From Echinostoma caproni (lineage: Eukaryota; Platyhelminthes; Trematoda; Plagiorchiida; Echinostomatidae), in assembly GCA_900618425.1 (NCBI GenBank), contig UZAN01045325.1, positions 18,434 to 28,515 on the forward strand: DNA of 10,082 nt. Reading direction: 5' to 3'. Below, in pieces: positions 1-8,824 of this stretch (positions within the stretch are counted from its first letter, which is position 1; each line of letters begins with the position of its first letter). The notes under the pieces were generated by a model. That model did not search any database. It saw only the letters and a program-made list of their open reading frames with translations, and had not been told where the DNA came from. Position numbers and translations under genes: made by a program.

Positions 1-343
1 TCCGATCCACGGTTCACATGCAATGTGAGACCGAGATACAATCAAGTTACGGGAGAAACAGCTATGATCTGGTTGTCAAAGTGAAGACTAACATACAAAT
101 TCCGGGGTAAGAGAGGTAGACAGTTGGATGCGACGAGCAAACCCCCTTAGTTTGGCGTTGTTTTGAGGGCGAATAAACGAAAATTTGAAATGTGTTGTGG
201 TACACTGGGGATTGTTGCATTTGGTATGGAAATATGGAATCAAACGATAACTCTACTCGCGGAAAGGAAACTAGCTGAATGAGACTAGCTCATAAACACC
301 TCACATCGGCCACGTTTGGGTGAGACGGGATTAAGGGAATCTG
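1..343. other. No recognisable feature
   Basis: All six frames are broken by stops at short intervals. I saw no RNA gene, repeat array or family motif. Confidence 0.6.
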
Positions 344-395
344 GTCAATAAATGCTATAGACGTATGACTGATGAAAGTCCAATGGACTACATTC
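344..395 (+). other. Weak hammerhead-like hairpin
   Basis: CTGATGA (369-375) is followed at once by a perfect hairpin AGTCC-AAT-GGACT, comparable to hammerhead stem II. The next bases are ACATTC rather than GAAAC. A GTC triplet lies about 22 bases upstream, and GGGAAT before it can pair with ATTCTC after the hairpin. The missing GAAA box means it could only be a badly decayed relic, and coincidence is a fair alternative. Confidence 0.2.
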
Positions 396-409
396 TCTAA
401 ATCCATGTT

Positions 410-766
410 TTATGCTTCGGAAATCCATGCATTGGTGCGGAGATAATAATTCCAATATAAGCAGTATTCCTTCGTTAAACATTTCCGTATTTTTACTATA
501 CACGAACTGCCATAGCTGCAACAACCAACATGCCCCATTTCGGTCTGAGAGTGGTTCAAATCTCCGTTCTCCACAGCACCAATGAAATTATCAAGCAACG
601 CGTCGATAAAATTCAAAGGTAAATGTTGATCCTCGTAAATCAAAGAAAAAACTGAAACACGGGGTTGGGTTAGGGTTTTTACATTGGTGTAGAGATGGGA
701 AATCACACTGTTGGCTACTTTCAATACTGTTGTAACAGTTTTAATTCCTAAATTTTCAACAGTCAC
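410..766 (-). CDS. Unrecognised 118-codon open frame, doubtful gene
   Basis: This is the longest open frame outside the Penelope-like element. It begins with a non-ATG position (GTG reading, codon at 766) or could be an exon, because TTTTACAG, an acceptor-like string, precedes it on the minus strand. The reading has an ordinary amino-acid mixture with six cysteines toward the C-terminal half and no signal peptide, clear membrane segment or family motif. In DNA of this composition roughly one open frame of this length is expected by chance across 10 kb and six frames, so length alone is no support. I do not recognise it. Confidence 0.12.
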   Translation of the reverse strand: MTVENLGIKTVTTVLKVANSVISHLYTNVKTLTQPRVSVFSLIYEDQHLPLNFIDALLDNFIGAVENGDLNHSQTEMGHVGCCSYGSSCIVKIRKCLTKEYCLYWNYYLRTNAWISEA

Positions 767-1179
767 AAGTGCTGTAAAATTGCATTTAGTTGTTTTTGAA
801 GTGAAAGATGCTCGTATATTTCTTAAAATAAGTCGTATTCCGTTTGATCTTCGTGAACCTCAAAAGTGGTGAATTACCGTCCAGAAGCGAATTTCGGTAC
901 AGTTGTAATGTTCCTCATGAGCTGCACCGATTCTAAGTTCATTGGGGGCACGATAGAACTAATCTCCGACTTTTTGGAGGTTACCAGTTGGACTTTGAAA
1001 ATACAGATTTCCTCTGGTTGATCTAAGCAAATCCAGTGCTATTTTAAAACAACTTTGTGAGAGATATCGATCTGGTTGAAGTCTGCGACGATGATATCAC
1101 ATTTTTTAGACTCCAGACAAATCCACATGTGACATTTGTCCGTTGAAATGGTTTTAAAAATGGGACACTGAAAATATTG
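767..1179. other. No recognisable feature
   Basis: There is no open frame of note and no motif on either strand. Base composition is like the rest of the anonymous DNA. Confidence 0.6.
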
Positions 1180-1248
1180 CCATTAGTCCGGAGAATTCCT
1201 TCTTTTTCATCACCATTTCTGAATATCCCGGTGATGAATGGCTAATGG
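1180..1248. repeat. Nested imperfect inverted repeat
   Basis: TTCATCACC (1206-1214) and GGTGATGAA (1230-1238) form a perfect nine-pair stem with a 15-base loop. Outside it, CCATTAG (1180-1186) and CTAATGG (1242-1248) form a second seven-pair stem, with 19 unpaired bases on the left side and three on the right. It could be a remnant of a palindromic mobile element or a structured RNA. No flanking direct repeat is obvious. Confidence 0.45.
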
Positions 1249-1859
1249 AAATTAATTGAAACCGAACAGTTATCTCTTATGATACATATGCGCATCAACT
1301 GTCAGTTCGGGCATATCTAAACCTTCCCAAAAGAACTATTTTCTACCATGGGAACTATTGCTGTCAGCCTTGCACAGCCTGTTTTATTTCTGATTGCCAA
1401 AATTACATTCAGTCATGCAGTTACGACCACAGTTGGCGGATTGGGTTCGTGAACAAACGCTCTTAAAGGGAAATGATTACCTTGAAAAAACGTTTTAGGT
1501 CGGCGAGTAGACCGTATAAGCCACGAATGAAAGAAGCCTGTATTTGAAGCATATGTGCAAACAATCACCTTTTTCGGTCACTTGCCTACATCATCTGTTC
1601 GTCACACAACCAGATGCAGAGAGCTTCCAGCCGGCTGATGGGTTGGATGAATTCGAGGCGTCTCTATTCAGTCAAAGTCTGAAATGTTTCTCTTGGGTAT
1701 TCAAAGATTGCCTGCAGTATTTCATTTGCAATTCAAAAGTATTCGCCCTACACCTAAAACCCTGGTATAAACTAGTTCAATGCAAAAAAATAAAATTCCA
1801 CTCAAAAATTAATTCTACTACACGTCAGTTGCACAACTGTTTTTAAAATGGTCATTTTT
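1249..1859. other. Anonymous DNA with one 100-codon chance-like frame
   Basis: A 100-codon frame at 1544-1846 on the + strand has no recognisable motif, is rich in cysteine and phenylalanine as AT-rich random DNA tends to be, and is of a length expected by chance. Confidence 0.5.
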
Positions 1860-2135
1860 TAGTTGGATGGAAAGGTTATTTATTCCTCCTGGCGTTTCGT
1901 TCGCTCGATCAATCGCCAGCTTCCTTTCGGATTGGTTCAAAGTATCACTGGATCACTGGACCCCGACCGTGACGAGAGAAACAAACCAAGCCCCGCCCAA
2001 GCTCCTGCCCCCAGGTTCGCAAAGGTCCTACTTTGCAAATTTCGCCTCCATTGGCAGTGATCCGGTCCATCCACCTGGCACTCGGAGCCACAAGGAGCTA
2101 CCACGTTTTCTGCCCTTACACGAGTAACACGGAAC
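1860..2135. other. GC-richer block of unknown nature
   Basis: This block is visibly richer in G and C and in CpG than its AT-rich flanks. Three overlapping open frames of 65-86 codons cross it on both strands, but none resembles a known family. A six-pair inverted repeat, CTGGCG/CGCCAG (1889-1894 with 1914-1919), lies near its left end. The abrupt composition change suggests an inserted element or a younger repeat copy. Confidence 0.35.
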
Positions 2136-2913
2136 ACTGTTAAAGATTTCACACAAATACAGAAAAATGTAAACGATGCCAACTAATGAAAAGTGTAGTT
2201 ATTTAGTTAGTGAGTACCATTACCAACTTCCTATTTGTCAACATTGTCGAACTATATAAACCTTACTGAGGTAGGTGAACGGAAAAATAATATTAGTACG
2301 TATGCAAATGGTGAACGATCGATGCCACACTAAGCATCGAATTTCGTATGCAAACAGATTCTGAACGACTGGTAGTCGTAAACCACCTTGACTCATATTG
2401 ATTGTGCATTTTAGTGGCACAACTGGTACATTCAACGAGAGATCACAAGGAAAAATCACTTAGTCAAGGTGAAGCAAATGCGTGTGGAATAATCATCTAA
2501 AAAAACTTACACTGCTCGAATTACTAGGTCCGACGAGGTCAATTTTGGACCAGTAGGAGCACGTGCCTCAAGTTTTATAGCGAAAAATGTGTGGTGCCAA
2601 CTACTGAAATGCATCTGGCGGTAACCCGTGCGATTAGCATATGATGCAACTTCATGTGGTGATGGAAACGTGTTGGTTGTTTATTCAAACAATTTATGCA
2701 TCTCACCGTCAAATTCAAATCATCGAAATCTTTTTGATCTTTTCCGTGTAGTTCAGTTTTGTTTCCCATTACATTTGGGGACATTTCAGTGTAAGACTTA
2801 CTTGCACCGTACTTGAATGGGCTTTCTATGGAATTAGTAGATTTTATTCGATTGTATCTGAATTTTGTCATACACTGGAAAAAGAAAATGTAAAGTAAAT
2901 GAAATGAGACCCT
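2136..2913. other. Anonymous DNA
   Basis: A 98-codon minus-strand frame (2575-2871) and a shorter overlapping + strand frame show no family resemblance. Apart from the ten-base direct repeat noted separately, nothing stands out. Confidence 0.5.
2299..2354 (+). repeat. Direct repeat of ten bases around a small hairpin
   Basis: CGTATGCAAA occurs at 2299-2308 and again at 2345-2354. Between them CGATGC/GCATCG can form a six-pair hairpin. The arrangement is short enough to be chance. Confidence 0.3.
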
Positions 2914-2932
2914 TTTCCGCTCTCGTCATCAG
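2914..2932 (-). other. Hammerhead-core-like string downstream of the tRNA-like segment
   Basis: The minus strand reads CTGATGA, then CGAGAGCG, then GAAA. This is the exact order of hammerhead core boxes around a very short stem II (two C-G pairs and an AGAG loop). A GTC triplet lies upstream at 2991-2989, inside the tRNA-like part. AAATTCCA after it can pair with TGGATTT before the core with one bulge, which would make a long stem I. No stem III can be formed from the flanks, so a working ribozyme is not supported. Chance occurrence is possible. Confidence 0.3.
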
Positions 2933-2949
2933 TGCAAATCCATTTACCC

Positions 2950-3020
2950 ATCTTGGGTTTGAACCCGCGATCTCAAAGGTGGAATTTAGACATACCACCT
3001 CCTCTACCACTGATCAGACT
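2950..3020 (-). repeat. tRNA-like segment with pol III A and B boxes (SINE head or tRNA pseudogene)
   Basis: On the minus strand TGATCAGTGGTAGAGG (3016-3001) matches the tRNA A box and D-loop. GGGTTCAAACCC (2966-2955) contains the B box and T-loop. They are about 34 bases apart, as in tRNA genes. Between them a six-pair stem AGGTGG/CCACCT (3000-2995 with 2982-2977) encloses a 12-base loop, too large for a normal anticodon arm. The T-stem is mostly unpaired and no acceptor stem can be formed. It is therefore not a functional tRNA but a tRNA-derived repeat head or a pseudogene. The sequence that follows on the minus strand carries a hammerhead-core-like string. Confidence 0.7.
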
Positions 3021-4866
3021 GTTTCATTTTGTTTATAGTCAATATTTCACACCCATCTTTTTATCGGATCCCAATCATCTTAGCAAAAGTTCCGCTGGGT
3101 TATAAATCGTTTGGGGCGCTCTGTATTGTCCTGTTTGTTGCAGTGCTTCCCAGCTTTCAGCAAACTTCCCCTTTTTCAGTATACGAGGAAATCCTTTGTT
3201 TTATAACTGAGATTCTTCTAATTCAGTAGCTCATTTCTCGTTGTTGCCCTTTACATCCCTCGATAAATAACTCGAGTGAATGAACGAACGTCATAAACCA
3301 CGATAATCACATTTTTTCGCAACCGTGAATGAGGCGAATTCTTTAGATTCAAAGCCCAGTTCATTGTGACTGACAACGTCGGTATAGTTTCACATAAATC
3401 TCTGCTTTGCTTAAATCTATACTCTGATCAACAACGCATGGATAAACAAAGCTCGACAATAGGCAACTTCGTCCTGGTCTGACCACTTGTATCTCAACGC
3501 ATATTCTAGCTGTCTATGATCTAGATCAACTGTTATATGTTCTCATTATTGCATCTGAGTCATTTCATAGGGAACATAAATCGATCTGTAAGGAACAAAA
3601 AGTGTGCGCTGAATCATCATTGCATTGTAATTCATGTAGTCGTTTTTAAGTTGCAGCGTATCCCAGGTAATTATTCATAAAATATCATTTTACTCAGCGC
3701 TCTTGAATAAACTTGGCCACTCATTTATATTAGGTTATCATGTGCACACGAACAGATGTATATAGAGCGCATACAGGAATCGAATTTACAACTTGATGTG
3801 TACGATTTGCTGGTATGCATACAACAATTTGATTATTTTCAGCAAAACAAAGGAGGAAGCAAGAATGAAATGAATGAATTATTTTTTTCAAACATAGATC
3901 CCTGATTTTGCCTCTTCTAGACAAGATAGTCACCAATCACTGCTTAGCCTCATTTCACTTACAATCAAACATTAATCAGATTTCGGAGTGTTCCCTTTAT
4001 CGAAAGAACTTACTTTCCATTTACGGTAACTTCAATCATGAATCAGCCCAGTTGTTACTTTATTCTGATCTGATAGACACCCTTCTCTAACTGGAATAGG
4101 CGCTATGCTGCATCCAGTGATTACTGCCTAACGGAAAAATATTGTTTAACACTGCAAACTTAAATGATCACTATCGGTCTGTGTTCCTTATTCGACCTGC
4201 TCAGCTTTGAACCGGTTCCCAGGAACGTTATGTGCGGTAGCGAAATCTTCAACTGATTGAAAATTTTTCTAACAATCCCATATCAGAAAGAGGACTTTAG
4301 TTCCGATAAGGAGCATTAAAAAAATGTCCGAAATTCCGGAGATTGATGAATTTATTCCCTACAGAAATGTTTCCCTTTTTTGTACTTGTTTTATTCAGTC
4401 CTCCGTTCCGTTTGCCATCCTGTCAACCCAGTATGCCCTACTGTCCAGTGGAAATGCTTTGTATCCAAACAGGGAGAAAACACTCCTCACTTTTGAACAT
4501 TTCAATAGCACACAAGGAGCACGCGCGCAATTGACAGCACATGATCGGTGTCAAGCACAGCTGTCTGATCCCATTGGGGAGAGATCAAACGAAATAATGC
4601 TTCGATAGTCTGGTAAGAACTGGGCTTCGTAAATGAAAGATGCTCTTGGTAATGTATCAGATAGAACTGGGGATAAAAATGACGTTCATCAGATAAACTG
4701 ATTGATGTGGATAGTAATAGTTTTATTGTTATTTAAACTTCTGACAACACCGTTCCTTCATATTTTGTCATTGTCTTGTCAATCAGGTACGTATTTTCAA
4801 ATTATGAAGCTCATACGGTCAATTTCGTCTTGTAAAGAATAAATGAAACGTAAACTGAAAAGCTAA
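3021..4866. other. Long stretch with no recognisable gene or element
   Basis: Open frames here are all under 95 codons and match nothing I know. A six-pair inverted repeat ACTGGA/TCCAGT (4090-4095 with 4113-4118) is the only structure noticed. Confidence 0.5.
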
Positions 4867-4945
4867 GAAGCACTGGACAGCTGTGTCGACCTGGTTAGGT
4901 CTCATCAGCAACTCAAATCCATCGACACAACTTAAGACCTCACAG
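4867..4945 (-). ncRNA. Hammerhead ribozyme relic of the flatworm repeat type
   Basis: The minus strand contains CTGATGAG (4908-4901) followed by a perfect five-pair stem II, GACCT/AGGTC (4901-4897 with 4892-4888), closed by a four-base loop. Next comes GACAC (4887-4883) where an active hammerhead has GAAAC, and then GTCCAGTGCTTC, which I recall as following the hammerhead core in schistosome repeats. Upstream, AGTTGTGTC (4932-4924) ends in the expected GTC cleavage triplet and can pair with GACACAGCT (4887-4879) over nine positions, one of them G-T. Stem I between GTC and the core is only weakly pairable. The change in the GAAA box hits an essential adenine, so self-cleavage is not expected. 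This looks like a decayed type I hammerhead from a SINE-like or Penelope-linked repeat. Confidence 0.7.
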
Positions 4946-6880
4946 GCAAAACACAAACATACCACCCTTTCGGCCACCGGGAAGCTAGCCAAACCGTCTT
5001 TTATTTTCTATTTACACGATATAGCACAACCCATCTTTGTGAGCCTAATGAAAGAATCGTGACTGCCGCATCTGAACACTAATCTCCAAGGTTATGACTC
5101 GGTTGGAAACATTCCAGCCGGATTACATGTTACATAAAAATCACGGATTTCAACATTCACCTCCATTTTTCTTGTGTAAATGATGAAGTGGTTGATATTC
5201 GTAGAAGTAAGAAGTCCACGGACCCCACAGGACCAGATTTTGTCCTCATTTCTGCTTAAATGTGGCGTCATTCCACCCATTAAAGCATTCACGTTCACCC
5301 ACGATAAATATTTTTATGTTCCATCTTACAATAATGGAGGGTTTTACCATTGCTCTTATTCCTAGTTATTGATTGTCTAATTTTCCATTGAAACATCTTC
5401 ATCCGATCACTATATATATATAGACTAACCATGCGCACTATACTCACCAGTTTGTGTTCTGTGACCAGTTACCCCATAGACGTCTTATCTTTTGCTTATG
5501 GAACCGAATAGCAACACGATAGACCACATCTATTCAATAAGATTTTCTCTTTCTAAGTCCCACAATGATTCTAAAACAAATCCGTTTGCTGTCTTCCATG
5601 ATTACTTTTTGCTTTTAGGTGTCATTTTCAAAATAGCGGCTCCCGCTGTAGTTGAAAGAAAATCGTTGGTATAAGAACAATCAAAACCGCTTTAAATTTT
5701 TGGCTAAAACTTGAAATCACTCGGGGTACGATATATAACACACATTTGGAAAATAATTGATGGGGGATAGCAATGACCCGAGGAAATAACGGAGTCTCTG
5801 CACCGAAATCCATAGGCTAAGCAGACGGGAATAACTCCCAAGACAAGACAACTCGAAACAAACAAGAAGGCGGATGCAGTCTGGTTTACGATTGGCAGCT
5901 GACTATAAAGAAGACATTGGAATAAAACAACCACAGAATAATCGATCGATGCTCAACCCACCCCACAGGAATAACACAAGGATTAGGAGTTGTGACACTC
6001 GCCAATGTTTTTCATAAAAAAGTGTAGGAAATGAGCATACAAGATGAATCATGCATCATGATCGAGAATTAGCTGTCTATAAACGAACATGGGCCTTTGA
6101 ATTCTATCAACTTGAGTTCTTGTCCGCCTATTGGATCTTTCTATTATGATATCGGTAGTCCACTAAGTCCATCCGCCAAAATCTTCAAGTATACTCAGCA
6201 TGTGGTCGTATGTCAGACCATCTCAAACTTGCCCAAAATGGTTTCAGTTTTGACAATTTATCATAAGTACAAACATTTTCATTTGTGATTTAAATGTTGT
6301 GCTGACCTTGACATCTCGCTCTTAACTTTAATTCTGAGTTATATTTATGTCTCAATCAAACCTTTGGTTCATGGTTCCTCTCCTGAATATTGCCATTTAG
6401 CCGACTCTGCGGATAACTTCCTGTCCGTTGACCGTTTCAGTCCGCTCCGGGACTCAGTCCACACTCGACTATCTCACGCACCAGTTCACGCGACGCTTCC
6501 TGTTGTACTTTCTAACCGAAGTTTCTTAGAGTTACCGAATGCATTTATAGCTCTTCGTGGTTCGTTCTCACGATAGATCTCAATCACCAGCAGCCAGTAC
6601 CCAGAACACGATTAAGAAGCACGATAAATGGGCTTATCCTCAAGTCACGGATTGAGGCTCGACCACTAATTTGGTGCTTATCTGGGTTTAGGGTGAGTCT
6701 ATAGATTTATTATAAGATAGATAGGGCGAGAGATAAGCAGCTCTGGTCGAGGACGTGATGGGTTTTGCTTGTCCACCTCAAAGCGTCACACATCGGCTCC
6801 AACCAGTCTGTCGCAAAATGAATATGAATGTGAATCAATGAATGCACCGAAAATTATTCCAATCAGATAACAAAACAGGA
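4946..6880. other. Long stretch with no recognisable gene or element
   Basis: It contains short chance-like frames, the TA run, a small palindrome ATCATG-CAT-CATGAT (6048-6062) and a hairpin CCTCAA/TTGAGG (6638-6657). About 6364-6576 is mildly pyrimidine-rich and open for 70 codons on the + strand without any motif. Confidence 0.5.
5411..5422. repeat. Short TA dinucleotide run
   Basis: Six uninterrupted TA units sit in otherwise unremarkable AT-rich sequence. This is a minimal microsatellite. Confidence 0.9.
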
Positions 6881-6908
6881 GGGCCTCAGTTAAGGCCCGG
6901 ATTCCGGG
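6881..6908. repeat. Two overlapping GC-rich hairpins
   Basis: GGGCCT/AGGCCC (6881-6886 with 6893-6898) forms a six-pair stem with a six-base loop. CCCGG/CCGGG (6896-6900 with 6904-6908) forms a five-pair stem with a three-base loop. The stems share CCC, so they are mutually exclusive in a single strand. There is no T-run, so this is not terminator-like. Confidence 0.4.
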
Positions 6909-7904
6909 TGAATTAAGGGGACACAGAATTGATATAATGGGCGCATTGGTTGATTTCCAACGAAGAGTCAATCTAAGACAAATGTTCACTTGTGATTTAG
7001 CTACAAATAAACTCTTGTATTCACCATCGATTCCTTCCACAGTATTGTGAAAACAAAAGCCGCGATTATGTTTTCGGTCGTAAGATTAGTGTTACGGATG
7101 GGAGGGAAATTTAGTTGATCCATGGCTTATGTTAAACAATCTTAGCCTTGCAAACCGGTGAACGATAATCGCGATTGGCCTAGCTGGACAAGCAAGGTGT
7201 TGAACAGGATGCTAGTTCGATAACCGTTGTCGCACTCGCCTGTACGAATGGTTGAATGATAGTCGCAGTGGTCATTCCTAGAGAACTGAAGAAATTCAGC
7301 TGATCAGGAGCAGAAAGTCATTGTAAACAGGGTCTAATGCGCCCCTTATTGTGTTTTGAATAACGCATGTATTGATCATTTTCAGTGTGCATCGAGGCCA
7401 ACAAAAGCAAATGAACGAACGAATGGATGTTTACAAACACTGTGGTACATTATTTTCACCAGAAATGCATGAAACGATTGCATAGCGAATAATGGAAGCT
7501 TGTAATATGTAAAAGAAATTAATGTATCATGTATGCCCATAACAGATGTTCTACATATTTTCAATCATTTGGTTTCGCCTGAATGCGGTTTTGTTAACGA
7601 ATTAAGCTTTATATCACATACGTACGATATGGTCTGGATCGTCACCTGAGCACTACTTTTCCGATGTCATTGTAGCTAAGAATATTGTGAATCATGACGG
7701 ACTCCAGGCACTCGATTCGGTGGTCGGTTTTACGTTGCAACTGAATAGGATAATATTTTAGTCATGCCAGCAGACTCAACTGTAACACTTCAGTCACTCC
7801 CGAATCAAGACGATTGTATTGCAAAGTCTATTCGACAAGAGGAGGACACATCAAAACCAAGATAGTTTCAACCTACTCAGCGTGGTTAATTCGACTATCG
7901 CTCA
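6909..7904. other. Stretch with no recognisable gene; may include decayed LINE sequence at its right end
   Basis: The part immediately left of the LINE motifs would hold the LINE palm if the copy extended that far, but no catalytic motif can be read. Around 7160-7275 three loosely similar GATAxxxxxGTCGC-like strings occur, too diverged to call a repeat. Confidence 0.45.
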
Positions 7905-8200
7905 CCAGCGGCCAGCCGATCAGATACCTACCGTTGTTAACCTATCTAGGGTTCACCGTACTTTGGAATGGCCAAACGAAGAAGGAATCAATTATCTCGA
8001 TCAAAAACTTCAAGAGAGCTTGTCTGCAAATACGGTGGACACCGTTTTGGTACTCATCTACGGATGCGAAACCTGGTCTCTGTAATTCAAGGATAATAGA
8101 ATTTTAGAAAATTAGAGTACTGGTGTCTAATTCAAGCCTAAACTTTAAGTGGTACGACCATGTCCATTTAAGAAATAAGCAGAAGATTTTTCTGGTCATC
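7905..8200 (+). mobile_element. Scraps of a LINE-type (non-LTR) reverse transcriptase C-terminus
   Basis: Three motifs occur in the order expected at the end of a LINE reverse transcriptase. LTYLGFTVLWNGQ at about 7937-7975 in one frame corresponds to the FTYLGS...DG box. It is followed by IISIKNFKRA, like the RI.KA+.AF helix. Then LIYGCETWSL at 8053-8082, one frame over, corresponds to the LLYGCETW signature. FKWYDHVH at 8144-8167, in the first frame again, resembles the LKWYGHVxRM box. At least two frameshifts and several stops separate them, so this is a dead 3' fragment. The catalytic palm is not visible upstream and the family (RTE-like or another clade) cannot be fixed. It lies on the opposite strand to the Penelope-like element and is unrelated to it. 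Confidence 0.75.
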
Positions 8201-8309
8201 AATTTCGTAGGATCTCAATTATCTCTCTATACGCGCATGAAATAGGTCTGATTTTTATAGGACGAATACCATATATGGACAGTTACAGAATTACATAAGT
8301 TCAGGCGGG

Positions 8310-8610
8310 TATAGGTGAACGAAGAGGAGAGGATAATGGTTAAGAAGAATCAGAAAAGAGGAATGCTAGCATAGAAACAGTTACGTAATGGAGGACAGAG
8401 GGTTGAGAATGGTTACCTAATACGAAATAGATACAACCATAAATGAATTAGAACGAACGTAGAAAGATAACAGAGTAGAAAATTGATTAGTTAAGTAGGT
8501 CAAAAAAGTGTTGCCTAATAAGGAAATAAGAAAGATGAAGTGTCAGTGCTGAGGTAAGGAAATGGCTGATATGAGAGGATGAGAATGGGAGGGGAATTAC
8601 CATGGTACTA
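8310..8610 (+). other. Purine-rich tract
   Basis: The + strand is strongly biased to A and G over about 300 bases, with runs such as GAACGAAGAGGAGAGGATAA and AATAAGAAAGATGAAG, and few C. It begins about 110 bases after the last LINE motif and ends before the Penelope-like element. It may be the diverged 3' untranslated region of the LINE copy or a decayed low-complexity repeat. No exact tandem unit is visible. Confidence 0.5.
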
Positions 8611-8699
8611 ACAACTGCATCACAAAGCCCTTTGCACACATAGGTTAGGCTTTAAACAGCTAATGACGACCGCCACGGCAAACTTAAGCATCCCTGGGC

Positions 8700-8824
8700 T
8701 TCGAATTTTGAGCACAAAGCGGAAGGCATTGCGTTTGCCAATGCAATGTTTGGTATCCAGCAAATATCGTGCCACCGCGCTTGTTGAAATTTGAGGTGAC
8801 TGAATCGTTGGATCTGTCTATGCT
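8700..8824 (-). pseudogene. Probable remnant of PLE GIY-YIG endonuclease region
   Basis: Downstream of the linker, the minus strand reads SIDRSNDSVTSN in the linker frame. A third frame then gives ARYLLDTKHCIGKR (8731-8772). In complete PLEs this is where a cysteine-rich segment passes into GIY-YIG, typically as C-x-C-G-xx-Y-I-G-R-T. The A-R-Y-L-L-D-T text could be a decayed version, but the cysteines and the YIG triplet are not preserved. Position supports the assignment more than sequence does. Below about 8700 nothing of the family can be followed. Confidence 0.45.

Noticed and set aside
55..67. GAAACAGCTATGA, identical to part of a common cloning-vector primer site
   Set aside because: The match ends after 13 bases and the flanks differ from vector sequence, so it is most likely chance.
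550..570. GGTTCAAATCT, resembling a tRNA B box
   Set aside because: No A box, cloverleaf or acceptor stem can be placed upstream at the right distance.
1637..1660. CTGATGG string on the + strand
   Set aside because: The core base is wrong and no hairpin follows.
1544..1846. 100-codon + strand open frame
   Set aside because: Its length is expected by chance and there is no family motif or coding context.
2302..2309. ATGCAAAT, a perfect POU octamer
   Set aside because: An eight-base match is expected by chance in AT-rich DNA and no gene lies nearby to be regulated.
4684..4700. Another CTGATGA on the minus strand
   Set aside because: No stem II or GAAA box follows it, so it lacks any hammerhead context.
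7814..8107. Reading the 97-codon and 88-codon + strand frames as separate genes
   Set aside because: Each contains only part of a LINE reverse transcriptase C-terminus, and the motifs continue from one frame into the other, so they are fragments of one broken element.
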